A model generated the notes under the pieces. That model was not told where the DNA came from and did not search any database. It saw only the letters and a program-made list of their open reading frames with translations. Below are positions 50,878 through 64,000 of a stretch of 64,000 nucleotides of DNA, in pieces; within the stretch, counting starts at the first letter, position 1, and each line of letters begins with the position of its first letter. A program made the position numbers and the translations under genes. The DNA is from Deltaproteobacteria bacterium (GTDB lineage: Bacteria; Myxococcota_A; Polyangia; JACPQR01), in assembly GCA_016190375.1 (NCBI GenBank), contig JACPQR010000117.1, positions 25,394-89,393 of the forward strand, read 5' to 3'.

Positions 50878-52227
50878 ATGGGTGCTGCTGCCGCCACGGT
50901 GAGCTCGAATCACCGGAAGACGCTGCAAGATCTCAGGCGCGAAGCCGACGCCGCGTGCCGGCGGGCCGATTGGATCGGCGCGCTTCGCCGGTACCGCGCC
51001 ATCCTGCAGGGTGCACCCGACGACCTCGACGTCAGGCTCCTGACGGCCGACGCCCTGGCCGCGGTCGGGGAGCGAGACCTGTCGGCGGACGTCTACAGGG
51101 CCGCCGCATGGAGCTACGTCCGTACCGGCTACCCGCTCAGGGCGGTGGTGGCCGCGAGGGCGCTCGAGAAGCTCACGGGGGTCGACGACGACCTCGTCGA
51201 TGCGATCACCACGATCTTCGCCGATGGCTCGAGCCGCATCGCTCGGATCGGGGCTCGCGCCACGCCGGCGGCGCTGACGGAACGGGAGGCGCCGGTGACG
51301 TCCGTCCTGCTGGCGGGCCCGGCCCGCGAGGTCGCGCGCTCGGCGTGGGCGCAGGCCCGTGGCGTCGCGGGGCCAGCCGACACGCCGTCGAAGTTCGCCC
51401 CGGCGCCGATACTCAGCGATCTGGCGGCCGACGTCGCCGTGACGATGGTGCGGGCCTCGCGGCTTCGACGCGCCCGTCCGGGCGAGGTCCTCGCGCGGCC
51501 TTCGGCCGAGCAGGGATCGATCCTCCTGATTGCCCGTGGCCAGGTCGAGCTCACGATGGCCACCGCGCGGGGCACCTGCGCGGTCGGGACCATCGGAGAG
51601 GGATCGCTCCTGGGACACGAGCCCTTCGTCGGCGGCGGGCCGGTGCGGACCACGGCAGTCGCGCAGGACGACGTCGACGCGATCGAGATTCCGCCCGAGG
51701 CGCTGCGAGAGGCGTCGGAAAGGAGCCCGGAGGCAGGGGGAGTGCTGGGCCGGACGCTGCGGGCGGAGCTCCTGCAGTCGGTCTTGCGAACGTCGCCGCT
51801 CTTCCGCGGTTTCCCGGTGCGCAAGCGCGTCGATCTGCTCCGACGGATGCAGAGCTGCCGGTTCGAGGCCGGTTCGTACGTCCTCCGGCAGGGATCCACG
51901 TCGAAGGGCACCTACCTCCTGCTCTCCGGCGAGGTCCGGATCCTGGTCGGCGAAGGGAGCGCCGAGACGCACGTCCTCACGCTGGCGGCGGGAGACATCG
52001 TCGGCCTCACCTCGACCGCGTACGACGGAATCGCCACCGCGTCCGCGGTCGCAGTCAAGGAGACGACGATGATGTTCCTGCCGGCCGACGCGGTGCGGCG
52101 CCTGGTGGCCGCCTACCCGGTGCTCGGACAGGAGCTCTCGGCCGAGGCGGTCTCTCGTGCTCACGAGGTGCAGCGCGCTTCGATGGCTGTCGCCGCCTCC
52201 AGAGACTCCATACGCAAGCGCTGGTAG
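50878..52227 (+). CDS. protein with TPR-like N-terminus and two cyclic-nucleotide-binding domains
   Basis: 449 residues from ATG 50878 (an upstream GTG at 50764 would add 38 residues of poor composition). Residues about 10-75 are a TPR-like helical pair (ALRRYRAILQGAPDDLDVRL, LTADALAAVGERDLSADVYR). A degenerate cNMP-binding fold occupies about 185-290 (GEVLARPSAEQGSILLIARG). A better one follows at about 305-420 (LFRGFPVRKRVDLLRRMQSC, RFEAGSYVLRQGSTSKGTYL, LLSGEVRILVGEGS). The phosphate-binding R-x-A signature is not obvious, so ligand binding is uncertain. No HTH, so it is not a Crp regulator. The kinase gene starts 22 bases after its stop, so the pair may signal together. Confidence 0.8.
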   Translation: MGAAAATVSSNHRKTLQDLRREADAACRRADWIGALRRYRAILQGAPDDLDVRLLTADALAAVGERDLSADVYRAAAWSYVRTGYPLRAVVAARALEKLTGVDDDLVDAITTIFADGSSRIARIGARATPAALTEREAPVTSVLLAGPAREVARSAWAQARGVAGPADTPSKFAPAPILSDLAADVAVTMVRASRLRRARPGEVLARPSAEQGSILLIARGQVELTMATARGTCAVGTIGEGSLLGHEPFVGGGPVRTTAVAQDDVDAIEIPPEALREASERSPEAGGVLGRTLRAELLQSVLRTSPLFRGFPVRKRVDLLRRMQSCRFEAGSYVLRQGSTSKGTYLLLSGEVRILVGEGSAETHVLTLAAGDIVGLTSTAYDGIATASAVAVKETTMMFLPADAVRRLVAAYPVLGQELSAEAVSRAHEVQRASMAVAASRDSIRKRW

Positions 52228-52249
52228 TTGTGCGAGACTCGCGCTCGAC

Positions 52250-53590
52250 GTGAGCGCCGCAGGGATCGAGTTCGGTCGCTACCGCCTGATCCGGAAGCTC
52301 GCCGCCGGAGGAATGGCCGAGATCTTCCTCGCTCACCTCGACGGGCCTGCCGGCTTCGACAAGGAGGTGGTGGTCAAGAGGCTCTTCCCGCACTACGCCG
52401 CGAACAGCGCGGTCTTGCGTCTGTTCCAGGACGAGGCTCGCGTCGCGGCCGACCTCAACCACCCGAACGTCGCGCACATCTACGAGCTCGGATGCACCGA
52501 CGGCCAGTGGTACATCGCGATGGAGCACGTACCGGGTCGCGACCTGACCGAGGTGTGCCGCCGGGGAGTGCGCGCGCGCGACTTCCTCCCGCTGGCCCAC
52601 TCGGTCCGCATCGTGTGCCAGGTCTGCGAGGGCTTGCACTACGTCCACACGAAGGTCGACCGAGCGGGCGTCCCCTTGGGTCTCGTCCATCGCGACGTGA
52701 CGCCGGCGAACCTGCTCTTGACCTTCGACGGGATCGTGAAGATCCTCGACTTCGGGATCGCGCGTACCGCCGCGAGGCCTGACACCGATCCCGGCGCCCT
52801 GAAGGGAACGCTCGCGTACATGTCCCCGGAGCAGGTACGTGGCGAGCCCGTCGATGCTCGGTCCGACCTCTTCTCGCTCGGCGTGATCCTCTACGAGCTG
52901 ACGCTCGGGACGCGCCTCTTCCGTGGCACCGAGACCGAGATCATGCGGCGGATCACCGAGGACACGATCCCGAATCCGCGGGCTCGAGATCCGCGCTTCC
53001 CCGCCGAGCTCGAGCAGATCGTCATGCGCGCGCTCGAGAAGGACCGCAACCAGCGGTACCCGAACGTGGCGACGCTTCAGTGGGACCTCGAGGACTTCTG
53101 CGCGCGCCGCGGCCTGCACTCCAACGCGGTGCGTTTGGCGCAGTACCTCCGCAAGCTCTTCGGGTACATCCCGGCCTACGAGGAGCGAGGGCTCGTTCCA
53201 CAGCCTGCGCTCGAGCCGCCGCCGAGCGCGATCGTCCTGGCGTCGGATGGCAGGCAGGAGCTCGGCGACGACTACGACAGGACCGCTGAGCGGCCGGCGC
53301 TCGTTGTGATGGACGGCGCCGAGCCGGCCCAGCCAGCGGACGCCGAGCTGCACCAGGCCGAGCCCGGTCCCGTGTCGGACGGAGCACAGTTCTCGCTCGA
53401 CCTCGACGAAGGAGACGGCGAGGCGGCTTTCCTCGTCCGGCTCGAGAGGATGATGGAGGCCGAGGCACGGGCGCTGCGCGAGGCCGTGAGCTCCGGCGCG
53501 AACCGCGAGGATTCCGGCGCGGTCGAGCGGCAGTCGGCAGAGCCCGCAGAGGCCAATCCAGCCCCGAAGCCCGAAGAACCGGCGCTATAG
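52250..53590 (+). CDS. eukaryote-like Ser/Thr protein kinase
   Basis: 446 residues from GTG 52250. Gly-rich loop RKLAAGGMAEIFLA, ATP Lys K43 in VVVKRL, catalytic loop HRDVTPANLLLT (D149), DFG at 167-169, APE-equivalent MSPEQVRGEPVDARSDLFSL. Catalytic-loop Lys two residues after the Asp is Thr (HRDVT rather than HRDLK), a variation common in myxobacterial kinases. After about residue 300 the tail is acidic and low-complexity with no membrane span, so the enzyme is soluble. It follows the cNMP-domain gene by 22 bases; cyclic-nucleotide control of the kinase or its output is an inference. Confidence 0.92.
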   Translation: MSAAGIEFGRYRLIRKLAAGGMAEIFLAHLDGPAGFDKEVVVKRLFPHYAANSAVLRLFQDEARVAADLNHPNVAHIYELGCTDGQWYIAMEHVPGRDLTEVCRRGVRARDFLPLAHSVRIVCQVCEGLHYVHTKVDRAGVPLGLVHRDVTPANLLLTFDGIVKILDFGIARTAARPDTDPGALKGTLAYMSPEQVRGEPVDARSDLFSLGVILYELTLGTRLFRGTETEIMRRITEDTIPNPRARDPRFPAELEQIVMRALEKDRNQRYPNVATLQWDLEDFCARRGLHSNAVRLAQYLRKLFGYIPAYEERGLVPQPALEPPPSAIVLASDGRQELGDDYDRTAERPALVVMDGAEPAQPADAELHQAEPGPVSDGAQFSLDLDEGDGEAAFLVRLERMMEAEARALREAVSSGANREDSGAVERQSAEPAEANPAPKPEEPAL

Positions 53591-53600
53591 TCTTGCCGCG

Positions 53601-54806
53601 ATGCTGACCTTCTCGGAGATCGAGGCCGCGCGACGGCGCATCCGCGACTCGGTGTACCTGACGCCGTTCGCCCACACCGAGACCCTTTCGAAGCTGGCCG
53701 GTTGCCGGGTCCACCTGAAGCTCGAGAACCTGCAGATGACCGGCTCGTTCAAGGAGCGTGGCGCGCTGAACAAGCTCCTGACGACGGCGCCGGAGGTCCA
53801 GCAGAAGGGCATCGTCACGGCCAGCGCGGGCAACCACGCCCAGGGGGTCGCCTATCACTGCCAGAGGCTCGGCGTGGCGGCGACGATCGTCATGCCCGAG
53901 GGGACGCCGCTCATCAAGGTCTCGCGGACGCGGGACTTCGGCGCGAACGTGGTCCTCTCGGGAGCGACCTACGACGATGCCTCGGCGGAGGCTGCGCGCC
54001 TCGCCCGTGAAGAGTCCCTGGAGCTCGTGCACCCGTTCGACGATCTAGCCGTGATGGCCGGACAGGGAACGATGGGGCTCGAGATCCTCGAGCAGAACCC
54101 CTACGTGGACGTGGTCGTCGTCTCGATCGGCGGCGGCGGACTGGTCGCGGGCGTGGCGGTCGCGCTCAAGGAGACCAACCCGAAGATCCAGGTCATCGGG
54201 GTCGAAGCCGCGAAGATCGCATCGATGAAGGCCTCCGTGGCGGCCGGCGCCGTCGTCACGCTGCCCGCCGCTCGAACGATCGCCGACGGCATCGCCGTCA
54301 GGACGGTCGGCGAGCAGACGTTCCCCGTCGTGGCTCGCTACGTGGACGACATCGTGACGGTCGACGAGGAGGAGATCGCGAACGCCATCCTTCTCCTCCT
54401 CGAGGGCGAGAAGACGGTGGCCGAGGGCGCCGGCGCCGCGCCTCTCGCCGCGCTCGTCCACGGCAAGCTCCGGGTCGAAGGCAAGCGCGTCGGCCTCGTC
54501 GTGTCGGGCGGCAACATCGACGTCAACGTCGTCTCTCGCATCATCGAGCGCGGCCTGGTCAAGAGCGGCAGGCTCATGCGCGCCTTCGTGCGGATCAGCG
54601 ATCAGGTCGGCGTCCTGGCGGACCTCACCGGGCTCGTCTCGAGGATGCGCGCCAGCATCCTGCAGATCCACCACAACCGCGCCTTCTCCCGGCAGCCACT
54701 CGGCGGAGCCATAGTCGAGCTGGTGCTCGAGACCCGCGGCTTCTCGCACATCGAGGACATCGCCAGGGGCCTCCGCGACGCCGGCTACGAGGTCGAGCTG
54801 GGCTAG
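53601..54806 (+). CDS. ilvA: threonine ammonia-lyase (catabolic type with ACT domain)
   Basis: 401 residues. PLP-dependent conversion of threonine to 2-oxobutyrate and ammonia. PLP Lys K51 lies in TGSFKERGA; ASAGNHAQGVAYH and the phosphate-binding Gly loop SIGGGGLVAG (about 175-184) are standard. A C-terminal ACT-type domain (about 325-401, RAFVRISDQVGVLADLTGLV) would bind a regulatory amino acid. Length and single ACT fit the TdcB/short IlvA form rather than the 510-residue biosynthetic enzyme. TATAGT (53586-53591), overlapping the kinase stop, ends 9 bases before the ATG and may give it its own leaderless transcript. A perfect hairpin begins at its stop codon. Confidence 0.92.
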   Translation: MLTFSEIEAARRRIRDSVYLTPFAHTETLSKLAGCRVHLKLENLQMTGSFKERGALNKLLTTAPEVQQKGIVTASAGNHAQGVAYHCQRLGVAATIVMPEGTPLIKVSRTRDFGANVVLSGATYDDASAEAARLAREESLELVHPFDDLAVMAGQGTMGLEILEQNPYVDVVVVSIGGGGLVAGVAVALKETNPKIQVIGVEAAKIASMKASVAAGAVVTLPAARTIADGIAVRTVGEQTFPVVARYVDDIVTVDEEEIANAILLLLEGEKTVAEGAGAAPLAALVHGKLRVEGKRVGLVVSGGNIDVNVVSRIIERGLVKSGRLMRAFVRISDQVGVLADLTGLVSRMRASILQIHHNRAFSRQPLGGAIVELVLETRGFSHIEDIARGLRDAGYEVELG

Positions 54807-54865
54807 GGGACGAGGTTAACAAGTTCACGAACGAGCGACTTCGTGAACTTGTTAACCTCGTCCCC
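54806..54865. repeat. 60-base perfect palindrome (26-base arms)
   Basis: Left arm 54806-54831 begins GGGGACGAGGTTAACAAGTT and the right arm 54840-54865 is its exact complement; the loop is CGAGCGAC. It starts in the last base of the ilvA stop codon. The arms are much richer in A/T than the neighbourhood. A T tract does not follow, so it is not a textbook terminator, though such a stem should block or stabilise a 3' end. It could be a REP-like or other mobile palindromic unit. I see no second copy in this window. Confidence 0.85.
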
Positions 54866-54867
54866 CA

Positions 54868-54896
54868 TTGTGCCAGCTTGCGCCACCGGGTAGCAT
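54868..54896 (+). promoter_or_regulatory. candidate promoter of the kinase-sigma54 activator gene
   Basis: TTGTGC (54868-54873), 17-base spacer, TAGCAT (54891-54896), ending 10 bases before the ATG at 54907. It starts just outside the palindrome. The position supports ATG 54907 as the start, since the earlier in-frame starts (54868, 54895) lie inside the promoter. Confidence 0.5.
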
Positions 54897-54906
54897 GCTG
54901 GCACGC

Positions 54907-60072
<5,166 letters not shown>

Positions 60073-60218
60073 CCGGGCTGTGCCGACATGTGCCTTTGGC
60101 CGCAACTTCGTTCCCAGCCGGAGCGGACGGACGTACACCCGTGACCGCGGAAGCACTGCGAGAATCGGCGCGGTGCTCGTGGCACAAACCGTGCAGCGAC
60201 ACCGAGGCAGCGTCGCCA

Positions 60219-60629
60219 ATGCGCCACTTCTCACGATTGCTTCTCGCCCTGTCGCTAGCCTGGGGCGGCTGCATCCTCGGTCCGCAGGAGGAGCCCCCAG
60301 CGACGCCGCGAGGCGACGGCAACGGGGGCGGAGCCGTCGACGGAGACGCTGACGCCGACCGCGACGAGGCCGGCGCCGAGGGCGAGGACTTCCCGGACGA
60401 CGGCGAATGGGATGCGTGGGCCGACGCGGGTCAGGACGACGGGGAGGACAACCCCGACCCGGGCTTCGCGGCCGAGGCATGGCAGGACCGCCCGGTGCCG
60501 GGCACGGTCGGCATCCCCCGGCCGGGCGACGACGAACTGCGGCCGGGCCCCGACCCCCTCGAAGCGGATGGGGCGGAGAACGACGACGCCGGAGCCGACG
60601 GCACGGACGACCTCGAGAGCGAGGACTAG
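60219..60629 (+). CDS. acidic lipoprotein
   Basis: 136 residues from ATG 60219. Lipobox AWGGC (Cys at residue 18). The mature part is almost entirely low-complexity: Asp/Glu/Gly/Ala/Pro (DGDADADRDEAGAEGEDFPD, EDNPDPGFAAEA) with a few Trp. It contains no folded domain I recognise and no further Cys. Such Asp-rich lipoproteins recur in this window (40953-42377, 63316-63969) and may coat the cell surface or bind cations (inference). It ends 9 bases before the convergent TPR lipoprotein gene. Confidence 0.65.
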   Translation: MRHFSRLLLALSLAWGGCILGPQEEPPATPRGDGNGGGAVDGDADADRDEAGAEGEDFPDDGEWDAWADAGQDDGEDNPDPGFAAEAWQDRPVPGTVGIPRPGDDELRPGPDPLEADGAENDDAGADGTDDLESED

Positions 60630-60638
60630 CCACGTCCG

Positions 60639-62357
60639 TCAGGGCTGAGGCCGTCCGCCGGCGAAGCGTCTGATCCGCGTCTCGAGCCGGCGGCGCAGAT
60701 CCCGGTCGGGGCCGAATCGCAAGGCCCGGCGGTAGCCCGCCAGTGCCGTGGCGCGCGCTCCGCGAAGCTCCTCGACCTCGGCCGCGTTCGCGAGGACCTC
60801 GGCGTCGACGGGAGCCAGCCGGATCGCTCTGGCTGCGACCTGGCGGGCCTCTCGCGTCCGGCGCTCACGAGCGAAGACGACGGCGAGGAGCGACAGCGAG
60901 CGCGCGTCGACGGGGTCGCGCCGGACGATGCCCCGCAGGCGCAGCGTCGCGGCTCGCGCGTTGCCGCCATCGATCTCGAGGCGAGACAGGAGCCGCGCCG
61001 CCGTGGCCTCTTCCGGCGAGCGCGCCACCACCGTTCGCAGGAGCGCCTCGGCCTGGGAGCGCTTGCCCTGACCCAGCCACAGCCGGGCCATCGCGACTCG
61101 TGCGGCGGACGAGCTGCTCAGCCTGAGCGTGGCCTCCGCGCCCTGGGCATCCTCCGATGCGAGCTGCAGATCGGCCAGGGCCAGGCAGAGGGCCTCGGAG
61201 CCGGGACCGTCCGGGCCTGCGCCCAGGGCGTCCTGGAGCAGCGACCTAGCGGCATCCTCTTCGCCGATCCGCACGAGGATCCTGGCCATCGCCACCCTGG
61301 CTTCGGCGAAGCCAGGAGCGCGGGCCGGAATCGCGGCGAGCGACCGCATCGCCTCGTCGCGGCGCCCGGTCCGTTCGAACGCGAGCCCGGCGACCAGGCG
61401 GGCCTGGCCGAGATCGGGCTCGAACCCAAGGGCAAGATCCGCCTCGGCCACTGCGCGGTCGTGCTGGTCCGCGCGAAGGAGGAGCTGGGCTCGCTCGAGA
61501 GCGACGGCGCCCGGGCTCCCGGCCGGCCGGTACCGCTCGATCGCCTCCGTCGCGAGGTCCAGCGCGCCCATCCGGAGGAGCGCCTCGATGTGACCGCGCC
61601 TGGCGCTCTCGTGCGGGTCGTCCTCGGCCATCGCGACGCGGAACAGCTCGGACGCCCTGGCGAGGTTGCCGGCAGCCATCTGGGCGCCCGCCAAGGCCAG
61701 GATCGACCGCCGCTCCGCGGACGAGGAGTGGACGACTCGCTCGAGCTCGGAGATCCCCCGGTCGAGGTCGCCGGTCTGAAGCAAGAGCAGGCCCAGCCGG
61801 CGGCGCGCCTCGAGGTTCGCCGGCGCTCGCGCGAGGAGCCGCCGGTACTCGCGAGCGGCGAGCGGCCGCTCGCCCCGGCGCTCGTGGAACGCCGCGAGCT
61901 CGAGCGAAGGGGCTTCTTCGGAGGGCTCCAGCTCGACGGCCGTCCTGAACGCCTCGAGGGCCCGCTCCGGCTGGCCGGTCACCTCCGCGATCTCGCCGCG
62001 CACGACCCACGCCAGCTCGGACCGCTCGTCGAGCCTGACCGCTCGCGCGACGGACCGCGCGGCCGCCTCGGGCTGGCCCGCGGCAAGCTGGGCGCGCGCG
62101 AGCCAGCAAAGAAGGTAGGCGGATCCCTCGTCGCTCGACAGGGCCGCGCGGAAGTGGTCGATCGCTTCCTGCGGCTCGTTCGCCTCCATCGCGAGCGAGC
62201 CCCGGATGAAGTGCTCGTATGCGAAGGGGCTCACGAACGCGCCCTCCACGCGCTGGCCATCGATCATGCGAGCCGTGCGCAGGGGCGGGCCCTGCGCGAC
62301 GCCACCGCAGCCCGGAGCGAGGAACAGGACGACCAGTGCAAGGGCCGAGCGGCGCAT
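60639..62357 (-). CDS. TPR-repeat lipoprotein
   Basis: 572 residues from ATG 62357. Lipobox FLAPGC (Cys at residue 17). About fourteen TPR-like repeats fill the mature protein (EPQEAIDHFRAALSSDEGSA, GQPERALEAFRTAVELEPSE, APANLEARRRLGLLLLQTGD, RATALAGYRRALRFGPDRDL). This resembles outer-membrane TPR lipoproteins such as PilF/Tgl or BamD-like scaffolds, but is much larger than either. In myxobacteria Tgl assists PilQ assembly; whether this protein does is unknown. TATAAA (62375-62370) lies 12 bases before the ATG, and the gene is divergent from the PEGA gene. Confidence 0.8.
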   Translation of the reverse strand: MRRSALALVVLFLAPGCGGVAQGPPLRTARMIDGQRVEGAFVSPFAYEHFIRGSLAMEANEPQEAIDHFRAALSSDEGSAYLLCWLARAQLAAGQPEAAARSVARAVRLDERSELAWVVRGEIAEVTGQPERALEAFRTAVELEPSEEAPSLELAAFHERRGERPLAAREYRRLLARAPANLEARRRLGLLLLQTGDLDRGISELERVVHSSSAERRSILALAGAQMAAGNLARASELFRVAMAEDDPHESARRGHIEALLRMGALDLATEAIERYRPAGSPGAVALERAQLLLRADQHDRAVAEADLALGFEPDLGQARLVAGLAFERTGRRDEAMRSLAAIPARAPGFAEARVAMARILVRIGEEDAARSLLQDALGAGPDGPGSEALCLALADLQLASEDAQGAEATLRLSSSSAARVAMARLWLGQGKRSQAEALLRTVVARSPEEATAARLLSRLEIDGGNARAATLRLRGIVRRDPVDARSLSLLAVVFARERRTREARQVAARAIRLAPVDAEVLANAAEVEELRGARATALAGYRRALRFGPDRDLRRRLETRIRRFAGGRPQP

Positions 62358-62413
62358 GCTCCAGCCTCTTTTATAGCAGCTTGGAAGGGGCGTGCGACGT
62401 GGCACGTCGAGGA

Positions 62414-62442
62414 TTGTCTGTTGGGCCGCCCTCGACTAGCAT
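62414..62442 (+). promoter_or_regulatory. candidate promoter overlapping the annotated PEGA start
   Basis: TTGTCT (62414-62419), 17-base spacer, TAGCAT (62437-62442). The -10 hexamer contains the first two bases of ATG 62441, so if it is used, transcription would start near 62449-62450 and GTG 62450 would be the true, leaderless start. Confidence 0.5.
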
Positions 62443-63319
62443 GCCCCGCGTGCTTGCCCGATTGGCCCTCTGCGTCGTGTGCGCTCTCGCCCTCGCCGCT
62501 CCCGGGGTCGCCTCGGCCGACGAATCGCTGGGCATCGTCGCGTTCGAGACCGGACGTGCCGAGCCCGCCGCTGCCGACTCCGCCCAGCGCGCCGCGCTGG
62601 AGGTCGCCTCGCGCACCCTCTCCGGCCGTCCGGCCCGGATCATCGAGGGCGCCGTGGCCCAGGCCAGAGGTTGTCGCGACGCGACCTGCCTCGGCGCGCT
62701 GGGACGCACCCACGGCGACGCCTACGTCCTGGTCCTGGGCGTCGGCCGAACGTCCGCCGGGGCTCCGTACGTCGTGTCGGCCCGGCTCGTCGTCGTCGAC
62801 GTCGGCGCCGGTGCGAGCTCGGACGTCGGAATGGCCCAGATCGAGGTGCCTCCGGGCACGACCGACTGGCCGGCGGCCATGGGATCGAGCCTCGAGTCGC
62901 TCCTGCACCAGGTACCCGCGCCGCCTGCCCCCGTCGGGTCGCTGCTCGTCACCGCGAACGTGGCCGGCGCAGAGGTGTTTCTCGACGGAAACCGGCTGGG
63001 GTCGACCCCGCTCGAAGCGGTCCCGAACGTTGCGGTCGGCCGGCACCAGCTCCGCGTGCGATCCGACCGTCACGCGGACTACCTCGTCGACGTCGATGTG
63101 GTCGGAGGCGTCGAAGCCCGCGTGGACGCCGAGCTCGAGCCGATGGCGCCGCCGCCGCCGCCTCCCGATACGAGGCCCTTCTACCGGCGGCCCTGGGTGT
63201 GGGGCGTCGCCGGCGCCGTGGTGGTCACGGGCGTGATAGTCGCGGTGGTGGTCGCGACATCGGGCGAGTCGACGGGTGGCGCCGCCGGGGACGCCGTGCC
63301 GATTCCGGCGATCGAATGA
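62441..63319 (+). CDS. exported PEGA-domain protein
   Basis: 292 residues from ATG 62441, or 289 from GTG 62450 (see promoter). A Sec signal peptide ends at VASADE. Residues about 27-150 are an alpha/beta domain (ESLGIVAFETGR, GDAYVLVLGVGRTS, VSARLVVVDVGAGA) like the variable N-domains before PEGA. A PEGA domain follows at about 165-230 (GSLLVTANVAGAEVFLDGNR, LGSTPLEAVPNVAVGRHQLR). Then a Pro-rich stretch and a single C-terminal membrane span (VWGVAGAVVVTGVIVAVVVA). PEGA domains are surface-associated beta modules. The stop overlaps the next ATG (ATGA). Confidence 0.8.
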   Translation: MPRVLARLALCVVCALALAAPGVASADESLGIVAFETGRAEPAAADSAQRAALEVASRTLSGRPARIIEGAVAQARGCRDATCLGALGRTHGDAYVLVLGVGRTSAGAPYVVSARLVVVDVGAGASSDVGMAQIEVPPGTTDWPAAMGSSLESLLHQVPAPPAPVGSLLVTANVAGAEVFLDGNRLGSTPLEAVPNVAVGRHQLRVRSDRHADYLVDVDVVGGVEARVDAELEPMAPPPPPPDTRPFYRRPWVWGVAGAVVVTGVIVAVVVATSGESTGGAAGDAVPIPAIE

Positions 63320-63969
63320 TCATGGCGAGATCGAGGACGAGCCCCCTCTTGCTCTTGGCCTGCCTCGCGGGCTGCGGCGGCGATCCGGACCGCACCGGCT
63401 TCACGGTGAACGTGAAGATCCGGGGCTTCCACGTCGACGCGGTCTCCGAGATAGAGGTTCGATTCGAGTCGACGGACGACCTGCGCTTCGCCGACGCCGA
63501 CGGGTCCCTCGAAGGCGGCCGGCTCCACTACCAGATGGAAGAGGGGGGCAGGGCGTTCGTGACGAGGGCCAACCACGATTGGTTCACCGAGAAGTACGAG
63601 ATCGGGGAGAGCGAGTTCATCGTCCCGATGCCGTTCGCGAACCCGTCGGGCCGCGGCACCGTGGACCTTCACGCCGTCGTCAATCGGACGGTCGCTCGCG
63701 ATCTCGTGCGGATCGGCGACTCGGTGCCAGTCCCCGTCGATCTGCCGGCGGAGGCGGGATCCTCGATCGACATCGTCGTGGGTTGCATCCAGGCAGGTCG
63801 GTGCGGCGAGTTCCTGTTCGATGCCGGTCCCGACGACGAGCTGGACGCGGAGGTCGACTCCGGCGCGGCTCCCGACTCGGGCGCCGATTCGGGCGTCGAC
63901 TCGGGCGTCGACTCGGGCGTCGACTCGGGCGTCGACTCGGGTCCGGATTCGGGAGTAGACGCGGGATGA
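63316..63969 (+). CDS. lipoprotein with D-S-G-V repeat tail
   Basis: 217 residues from ATG 63316 (ATG 63322 also possible). Lipobox CLAGC (Cys at residue 20). The central ~150 residues are beta-rich (TVNVKIRGFHVDAVSEIEVR, ESEFIVPMPFANPSGRGTVD). They end with a Cys pair (VVGCIQAGRCGEF). The tail is (D-S-G-V)n, with the DNA repeat GTCGACTCGGGC at about 63,890-63,950, prone to copy-number change. Coupled to the PEGA gene by a 4-base overlap, so the two probably form one envelope unit. Function unknown. Confidence 0.75.
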   Translation: MIMARSRTSPLLLLACLAGCGGDPDRTGFTVNVKIRGFHVDAVSEIEVRFESTDDLRFADADGSLEGGRLHYQMEEGGRAFVTRANHDWFTEKYEIGESEFIVPMPFANPSGRGTVDLHAVVNRTVARDLVRIGDSVPVPVDLPAEAGSSIDIVVGCIQAGRCGEFLFDAGPDDELDAEVDSGAAPDSGADSGVDSGVDSGVDSGVDSGPDSGVDAG

Positions 63970-63974
63970 CGATG

Positions 63975-63996
63975 CCGCCTAAGATGCGGCGGTTTT
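63975..63996 (+). terminator. weak intrinsic terminator candidate
   Basis: CCGCC (63975-63979) and GGCGG (63988-63992) form a 5-base stem with an 8-base loop followed by TTTT, 5 bases after the stop of the repeat-tail lipoprotein. It is short but positioned correctly. An ATG at 63984 could alternatively begin a new gene cut by the window edge. Confidence 0.4.
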
Positions 63997-64000
63997 CGAC

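Noticed and set aside
54806..54865. Classical rho-independent terminator
   Set aside because: The stem is perfect but no run of T follows on either strand; other roles are at least as likely.

Overview
This is a high-GC, gene-dense, Gram-negative chromosome segment. lpxC, the pilMNOPQ type IV pilus secretin operon, rseP, many lipobox-type lipoproteins and beta-barrel-like proteins show a diderm cell. Eukaryote-like Ser/Thr kinases, a kinase fused to a sigma-54 activator, DUF4388/TPR giants, MopE-like Cys/Asp motifs and Asp-rich lipoprotein linkers point to the Myxococcota (former Deltaproteobacteria), perhaps a Polyangia/Sandaracinus-like lineage. The lineage is inferred from gene content only. 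There are no rRNAs, CRISPR arrays, integrases or transposases; one tRNA-Pro is present. The window looks like core chromosome.

Layout. 1-2535: a Cys-repeat lipoprotein running off the left edge, a small hypothetical, a periplasmic TPR protein and a lipoprotein. 2624-3061: a non-coding palindromic repeat block. 3144-12058: a 2,706-residue DUF4388/TPR protein translationally coupled to lpxC. 12039-12854: a Cys-rich lipoprotein. 23204-12912 (minus): XRE regulator, pilM, pilN, pilO, pilP, pilQ (with a giant coiled coil), aroC and an aroK-aroB fusion. 23783-25583: a FliA/WhiG-like sigma factor, a tiny lipoprotein, a receiver-XRE regulator and tRNA-Pro(CGG). 28620-25650 (minus): rseP and rsmB. 28709-31946: a DUF4190 membrane protein divergent from a TetR-led three-gene unit, then a secreted three-repeat protein.

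32022-39118 is the most intriguing part: six tightly packed genes encoding a MutL/GlmL-type ASKHA ATPase without any mutase, a barrel-sandwich/KOW-like protein, a lipoprotein-anchored DUF6754-type membrane protein and three further membrane proteins. The gene spacing suggests one membrane complex of unknown function. It is followed convergently by lexA.

40066-49425: an outer-membrane-type barrel, a MopE-like lipoprotein, a HEAT-like protein, a GtrA protein, a metallo-beta-lactamase-fold hydrolase, and a coupled minus-strand operon (DUF4350-like, MoxR, DUF58, rsmA). 49743-54806: a small conserved protein, a GrdB/PrdB-like orphan, a double cNMP-domain protein next to a Ser/Thr kinase, and threonine ammonia-lyase, followed by a perfect 60-bp palindrome. 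54907-60072: a kinase-ATPase-TPR-GAF-sigma54 activator-Fis protein. 60219-63969: an Asp-rich lipoprotein, a TPR lipoprotein, a PEGA protein and a repeat-tailed lipoprotein.

Two themes recur. Operon genes are joined by 4-base ATGA/GTGA/TTGA overlaps, implying translational coupling. Several monocistronic or first genes have a TANNNT-type -10 hexamer only 6-12 bases before the start codon, which suggests leaderless transcripts. Start codons GTG and TTG are common.
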